Below are positions 59,114 to 64,000 of a stretch of 64,000 nt of DNA, in pieces. The stretch comes from Gossypium raimondii. Taxonomy: Eukaryota > Streptophyta > Magnoliopsida > Malvales > Malvaceae. Within the stretch, counting starts at the first letter, position 1. Each line of letters begins with the position of its first letter. Location of the stretch: the NCBI RefSeq assembly GCF_025698545.1, contig NC_068570.1:55447924-55511923 (forward strand), written 5' to 3'. Both the position numbers and the translations under genes were made by a program. Below the pieces are notes generated by a model that was not told where the DNA came from, searched no databases, and saw only the letters and a list, made by a program, of their open reading frames with translations.

Positions 59114-61093
59114 ATGGACACTTCAGATACCCCAGTTACCAAAACCGCTACATCGCCGCCGCAGCAGCAAGAGCCTGACCCTAAAAGGCTCAAAATGTCT
59201 ACCACCACCACGTCCGAAGACGAAGATGCCGCCGCCACGACAACCGACACCAAAAAACCGAGATACAAACGCCGCAAAATCGCCATGTTCTTTGCCTATT
59301 GCGGTGTCGGATATCAAGGAATGCAAAAAAACCCAGGAGCCAAAACCATCGAAGGTGACCTCGAAGAAGCGCTATTCCACGCTGGCGCTGTCCCCGAGCA
59401 AGATCGTGGCAACCCAAAACGTTACGACTGGGCGCGGTCGGCCCGAACCGATAAGGGCGTAAGCGCCGTGGGCCAGGTCGTTTCTGGGCGGTTCTACATC
59501 GACCCTCCTGGCCTCGTGGAGCGTCTTAATCAGATACTTCCGACCCAGATTCGGATATTCGGGTATAACCGTGCGACGGCCTCTTTTAGCGCGAAGAAGT
59601 TTTGTGATCGACGGCGGTATGTTTATCTTATCCCAGTTTTTGCTCTTGATCCAAGTTGTCATCGAGATAGGGAAAGTGTTTTGTCTAGTTTGGGGTCCGG
59701 TAACGAGCTTGTCAAGTGCTTGGAGTGTTCGGAAAGAGGCCGCAAAGTAATAGGTGTTATGGGCAAGCGTAGTAGTTTTGAACCCAAGTCGACTATAGTT
59801 CAGCATGGCATTTCATCAAACAATTTAGATGCAGAAAACGTAATGAAGGAAGATAACCTGACATCTCAACTTAAGGAGGAGGTTACTGAAATGGATGATT
59901 CTGGGGTTGTGGAAGTTAAAGTTAATGTAGCGAAGTCTACAATAGTTCAGCCTGACATTTCATCGAACATTGGAGATGCTGAAGGTGCAATTAAGGAAGA
60001 TAACCTAACATCTGAACTTAAGGAGGAGGTTACCGAAATGGATGATTCTGGGGTTGTAGCAGATAAAGTTAATGTAGCCAAGTGGACGATAGTTCAGTGT
60101 GGCATTTCATCAAACATTGGAGATGCTGAAAATGCAATCAAGGAAGATAACCTGACGTCTGAACTTAAGGAGGAGGTCACCGAAAGGGTTGATTCCTTGG
60201 TTGTGGAAGATAAAGTTAATGTAGAAAAGAAAGAGGAAAGAAGATTTTTTTACGGTGAGGAAGAAAAGAAGAGGTTCAATAAAATATTGAATTACTATGT
60301 CGGGTCTCACAACTTCCATAACTTCACTACAAGAACAAAAGCTGATGATCCTGCTGCACGGCGCTATATTGTTTCATTTCATGCAAACACAGTTGTCACT
60401 GTGGAGGGCATTGATTTTGTTAAGTGTGAGGTTGTGGGGCAGAGCTTCATGCTTCATCAGATTCGAAAGATGATTGGTATGGCGGTTGCGGTCATGAGGG
60501 GTTGTGCTCCTGAGTCTCTTATCGAAACTGCATTGCGAAAGTAAGTAGTTCTGATTCTTTTTAATTGTATTGGTGTCTATGTATCTAAAACTTGAGATGG
60601 GAGTTGGATACAAATATGTGTTCAACATGGAATACTCGAGGATCACACTCCATGCTGAATCCAAATTTGTGTCAAACATGGATACTTTAGCTAATATATC
60701 TTAATGCATTACAGGGATGTACACATCAACATACCTACGGCGCCTGAGGTTGGTTTGTATTTGGATGAATGCCTCTTTTCATCATATAACCAAAAATGGA
60801 AAGATAGTCACGAAGAGTTGTCTATGAAAGCTTACGAAGAAGAGGCGGAGGAATTCAAGATGAAGTTTATATATTCTCACATCGCCTCCACAGAACGTGA
60901 GGAAGGAGTTGTGGGCCTGTGGTTGCATTCTCTAAACCACAGAAACTATCCCGATTTACGAGCCGGCAGTGGAGACTCAGTTGAAGGGAAGAAGAGTCCT
61001 AAGGTTGATGATAAAGCAGACACTGTTGAAGAGGAAAGTAATGTAGTGGAGAAAAACAGTGATACTGCTGAGATGCGAAGTGCCGAAGAGTAG
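59114..61093 (+). CDS. PUS1: tRNA pseudouridine synthase PUS1 (601 aa, two exons)
   Basis: Isomerises uridine to pseudouridine in tRNAs (classically U27/U28 and nearby sites) and some other RNAs; TruA family, expected in the nucleus and possibly organelles. Exon 1 is 59114-60540 and exon 2 is 60715-61093. GTAAGT and TTACAG borders join the codon for Lys476 in phase 2. Signatures: a basic Lys-Arg-Arg-Lys at about 52-55; RSARTDKGVSAVGQVV with catalytic Asp113; a hydrophobic Tyr-Val-Tyr-Leu-Ile block; GSHNFHNFT at about 405; and GQSFMLHQIRKMIG at about 440-453. The exon 2 Tyr-Asn-Gln-Lys-Trp and Ser-Thr-Glu-Arg-Glu-Glu match the eukaryotic PUS1 C-terminus. The tail after about residue 560 is acidic and low-complexity. 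The protein is longer than usual because residues 226-372 are three tandem 49-residue repeats in the variable insertion between the catalytic lobes. All core motifs are intact, so it should be active. Confidence 0.95.
59789..60229 (+). repeat. Three tandem 147-bp repeats in PUS1 exon 1
   Basis: Units are 59789-59935, 59936-60082 and 60083-60229, each exactly 49 codons. They share Thr-Ile-Val-Gln, Ile-Ser-Ser-Asn, Lys-Glu-Asp-Asn-Leu-Thr-Ser and Leu-Lys-Glu-Glu-Val-Thr-Glu blocks and end Val-Asn-Val-(Ala/Glu)-Lys. The frame is kept throughout. The repeats are acidic, predicted flexible, and lie between the two catalytic lobes. Confidence 0.95.
60541..60714 (+). other. PUS1 intron (174 bp)
   Basis: GTAAGT donor and T/A-rich TTACAG acceptor. 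Removal joins Ala-Leu-Arg-Lys to Asp-Val-His-Ile and keeps the frame. The intron contains stops in all useful frames. Confidence 0.93.
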
Positions 61094-62361
61094 AATATTA
61101 TGATACGCATACTCATTGAACAAATTAACTATTTTACATAATTTTTATTAAGTTATAGTTGGATGGTCTTCCTGATTCATTTGGAACTGTTTATGTTTTG
61201 TTTGTTTACCTTCCGGGTCGAAATTTGGAGCTGTTCTGGTGCTAATTACAAGGCTGCTCGTGTTTGGAAGGACTGGCTATTCTGGATATGTCGCCTACCA
61301 AAGAGCAGACTTGGTTCCTAGGATATGCATTCGGATTGTCGACTGCCCTTTCTATAATCTGGCTGCGGAGACGGATCTGTATTTTCTTCGCTTGTGATCA
61401 TTCAAAGCAGCTTTTCAACTAAGTTCTTCAGGCTTATGGCATTCAATGGACAAGTAACTGTTTCTATCAGTCTTCAGCTTGCTTAGAGTTATTATAGTTA
61501 GCACTTATGGAGTATGAGAAATATCCAGCTTTATGGAGAGAAGGGTGATTCAATTTCGGCTTTTCATCGACTTTTGTGTTAGTGTTAGATATGAATATGT
61601 ATCCGATAATAAGTAAAAGAAAAGAAAATATACCCCAAACCAAGAAGGTAAATTACAAAACTAATTTTTTTTTTCTTAGAAGGGGATTTGGCCACTAAAT
61701 ATGAACTTAAAATAAACAAATGTTTTTTTATTAATAGAGGGAATTAGGGATGATATTTTTTTCCAGTTATCTCAATTGTGTGTATATATATTCTAAGATT
61801 AAAATTTAATATTTCAAATATAAATGATTAAAATGTAATTTGAGATAAATAAAAGTAATTATTTTGATAATTTACCTTATATTATTTATGATATTTAAAC
61901 TAAGAACATCTAAACTGTCTTTTAGCTGTTAAATCATTAATTCCAAATACTTCCTTAAATCCAATATCAATTAGTGCCCCTGGTTTAAGTTTAATTCTTA
62001 TTGTGCAGGATCCATTGTATGGCAAGCACAGAGCATATTTTTAAACTCATGAGAGATTCTCTTTTAAAGATTGGCTTTTGTTGATTAGAAAGAGAACAAG
62101 AAATATTTAGAAAAACATAATTTTAAAACACACACTGGTATTTTTATTTAGAAGCTCTTCGATGATTACAATTGAGAATTATTTTCTCTTATATGGAGAA
62201 AATCTCTCCTCTACTTTTACAGACAAATATGATAAGGAGGAATCTTCTTTACAAACAAACTTACTTTTATGACTCACAAAATAAACAAATATGAAAGTGA
62301 CAAAATAGACAAATATCTAGTCACCTTCATAGTCTGTGCTAACATCAGAAATAAGGTTCAG
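61094..62361. other. PUS1 3' flank and gene-free spacer
   Basis: Contains the PUS1 3' UTR (about 61094-61600) followed by AT-rich DNA with no recognised gene or element border. Confidence 0.6.
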
Positions 62362-62652
62362 CTATTCTATTATCTTTGCTTTTTCTTTTTTAGCTCTGTA
62401 GCACTTTATCTCCATCTGTTCAATCTTCTGTTCAAGACCATCACATGAGTTGTCAATATTGTCTTCTACTTCCATAGGTGATGCCTTTTCTTGCAAATTA
62501 GTCCAAGCTGGCGTGTTTTCTATTGCACTGCTAAAAAACCATGGATAATCTTGCGACCATTCTTTTAGATCTGGTATATTTAACTGGTAGTCTTCTAATG
62601 CCATCTTCAATTGTTCTTGATAAGGTGTTGGTGGATCAATCCTTATGTCCCA
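62362..62652 (-). CDS. Unrecognised open frame, possibly retroelement-derived
   Basis: The minus-strand frame is open from upstream of the first ATG (at least to about 62652: Thr-Pro-Trp-Asp-Ile-Arg-Ile-Asp-Pro-Pro) through Trp-Ser-Gln-Asp-Tyr-Pro-Trp-Phe-Phe to TAG-type termination at 62362. It has balanced composition and a charged, probably helical C-terminus (Glu-Gln-Lys-Ile-Glu-Gln-Met-Glu), so it looks coding, but no family is recognised. It may be the end of a retroelement or integrated-virus polyprotein, or a lost exon. No intact neighbour supports a working gene. Confidence 0.3.
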   Translation of the reverse strand, partial: WDIRIDPPTPYQEQLKMALEDYQLNIPDLKEWSQDYPWFFSSAIENTPAWTNLQEKASPMEVEDNIDNSCDGLEQKIEQMEIKCYRAKKEKAKIIE

Positions 62653-64000
62653 TGGTGTTAACTCAAAGTTATTAATAAAAATGATAAATTTACATTGAAT
62701 TAAACATGTATTTTACTATTATAACTTCTAACTTTCTTTGGGCCTTGACTTATAGTCTATAGGTCAATAGGTCAATAGGCTTAAAGATTTTCAATAGGGA
62801 CTCAATTAATGACAATTTTATTAGTATCCTTTTACGATGGTAGTCTATAATTTATTTTAGACTAAAATTACCCTTTAAGTCTTATAATGTTTTTCTATTA
62901 TTTTAAAGAATTTATTCCTTTATTGTTAATCGTTAATAATTGAATTTAAAATTTAAAATTCAAAATGCAAAAGGATTAAATTTATAAAAATAAAAGTATA
63001 GAGATTTAATTCACATTTTAACTTTTAATTTAATTTCTCATCTACTTAGTTAGTATAATAAATAATAAAATAGAAAAACCTAAAAAATTCTCTTTTTTTC
63101 TTTGGTCTCCCACCAACCCTTTCTTTCTTTCGTTCTCTCTTGAAAAGTGAGTGGCTCTTTGTCAACTTCTTAATCTGTTTTTGTTTTGAGAGTATTTTAA
63201 AATAATAAATTATTTCACGAGTTAATTTGGACTCATGTTGTCTTGAGTTTTATATTTTTTTTCTATTTTTAATAAGTTTTCAGTTTTAGAAGTTTTTGTC
63301 TACTTTTTTAGCACGTTTTTTAGTCTTACTTATGCATGTAAAATTAGTTTTATAAATGATTTTAGAGAAAGTTTTATTGTCGTCCTCTCTAGTTTGGTAG
63401 ATGCTCAACTCTTTTATTGGGCCATTTAAAAAAAAGTATAAAATTTCAATAACCGCGACAGTTCTTAACGGTGTTTGCGGGAAGAACGAAAGGAATGTGG
63501 CATATTATTGATTCTATCTAACCCCCCATCATAATTTGCTTTCTTGGCCATAAGGGATGCCATGGAAGTTGGAAACTTTAAGAAGACTGAGATTCTATTT
63601 CTACCATTAAATGTCAGCTCATTGAGAGGAAGCCCCCTTTGGATCCTATCACTCCTCCAGGGCGATGGGATCTTAGGAGCTCTCAATCTCACCTCATTTT
63701 CAATGATGAAGCTGTTTGGGATACTTAGGTGAAATAAACGCACTTCCTTCGTCTCTCTTTGAGTTTGGGTTAGTGATTAACATATTAAATTTTGATAATA
63801 TTAATGATTAAAATAGAATTTTTTTAAATTTGAGTGACTAAAAGAGAAACAAAATTTGGATGTTGCTCGTACTTGGAACTTGGGAGTTGGACTTAGGATG
63901 ATTTGGTTTTACATTTAAATGACTAATGGTTAAACAACTTTTAAATTTTCTGATTCATATTGTTATAGATTACTTTTTATTAAAAGAAATATGGTTCAAA
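62653..64000. other. AT-rich end region with one unrecognised ORF
   Basis: 62653-63460 is AT-rich without genes. A minus-strand ORF at 63465-63743 (92 codons) overlaps a plus-strand one at 63544-63732. Local GC content is higher than its surroundings, so one may be a gene fragment, but neither shows a domain. After 63750 nothing is seen. Confidence 0.4.

Noticed and set aside
59372..59806. 144-codon minus-strand ORF opposite PUS1
   Set aside because: Shadow of the GC-richer PUS1 coding exon; PUS1 motifs are unmistakable on the plus strand.

Overview
The window reads as nuclear DNA of a flowering plant. It is AT-rich, the genes have GT-AG introns, and large stretches are LTR retrotransposon relics, MITEs and microsatellites. 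It also carries a plant-specific gene family, the cysteine/histidine-rich DC1 proteins. The style of the LTRs (TGTAACACC ends, CACACGG-rich stretches, 2.4-2.8 kb solo LTRs) makes a cotton-like Malvaceae genome my best guess. That is inference, not proof.

The first 47 kb is a decayed tandem array of DC1 genes. I count five copies: 1-1632 (enters from outside the window, premature stop), 4525-12584 (split by three solo LTRs and two frameshifts), 25689-27746 (the only intact copy, 685 codons, about eleven DC1 modules), 36674-37162 (3' fragment) and 46824-47338 (5' fragment with two stops). All copies whose 3' ends are present keep a splice donor just after the stop codon, so the ancestral gene had an intron in its 3' UTR. 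The copies sit in a larger duplicated unit. The 5.6 kb downstream of copy 2 (to 18228) is repeated downstream of copy 3 (to 35798), interrupted there by a solo LTR that the other copy lacks. These units also carry minus-strand exon relics of a nuclear poly(A)-binding protein and of a gene I cannot identify.

Mobile elements are well resolved by their target-site duplications. There are four solo LTRs (4771-7435, 7498-10301, 10559-11087, 31514-33937), a truncated relative at 39977, a degenerate Ty3/gypsy element (22742 to about 24890), a gypsy-type LTR ending at 49477, a copia gag/PBS relic on the minus strand (57575 to about 58040), two hAT-type MITEs (21095-22320 and 56551-57082), and a 2.7 kb PIF/Harbinger-type element (37163-39901). 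The last is inserted exactly at the stop codon of DC1 copy 4.

The last 12 kb is more gene-like. It holds a damaged methyl-CpG-binding-domain gene (52993-53452), a minus-strand gene for a BORCS8-like protein (CDS 54503-55261, 5' UTR intron), and a two-exon tRNA pseudouridine synthase PUS1 gene (59114-61093). The linker of PUS1 contains three tandem copies of a 49-residue repeat. These three genes are unrelated housekeeping-type loci, and nothing suggests they act together. I found no CRISPR array, operon or other novel multi-gene system. The most informative biology is the birth-and-death evolution of the DC1 array and the PUS1 repeat expansion.
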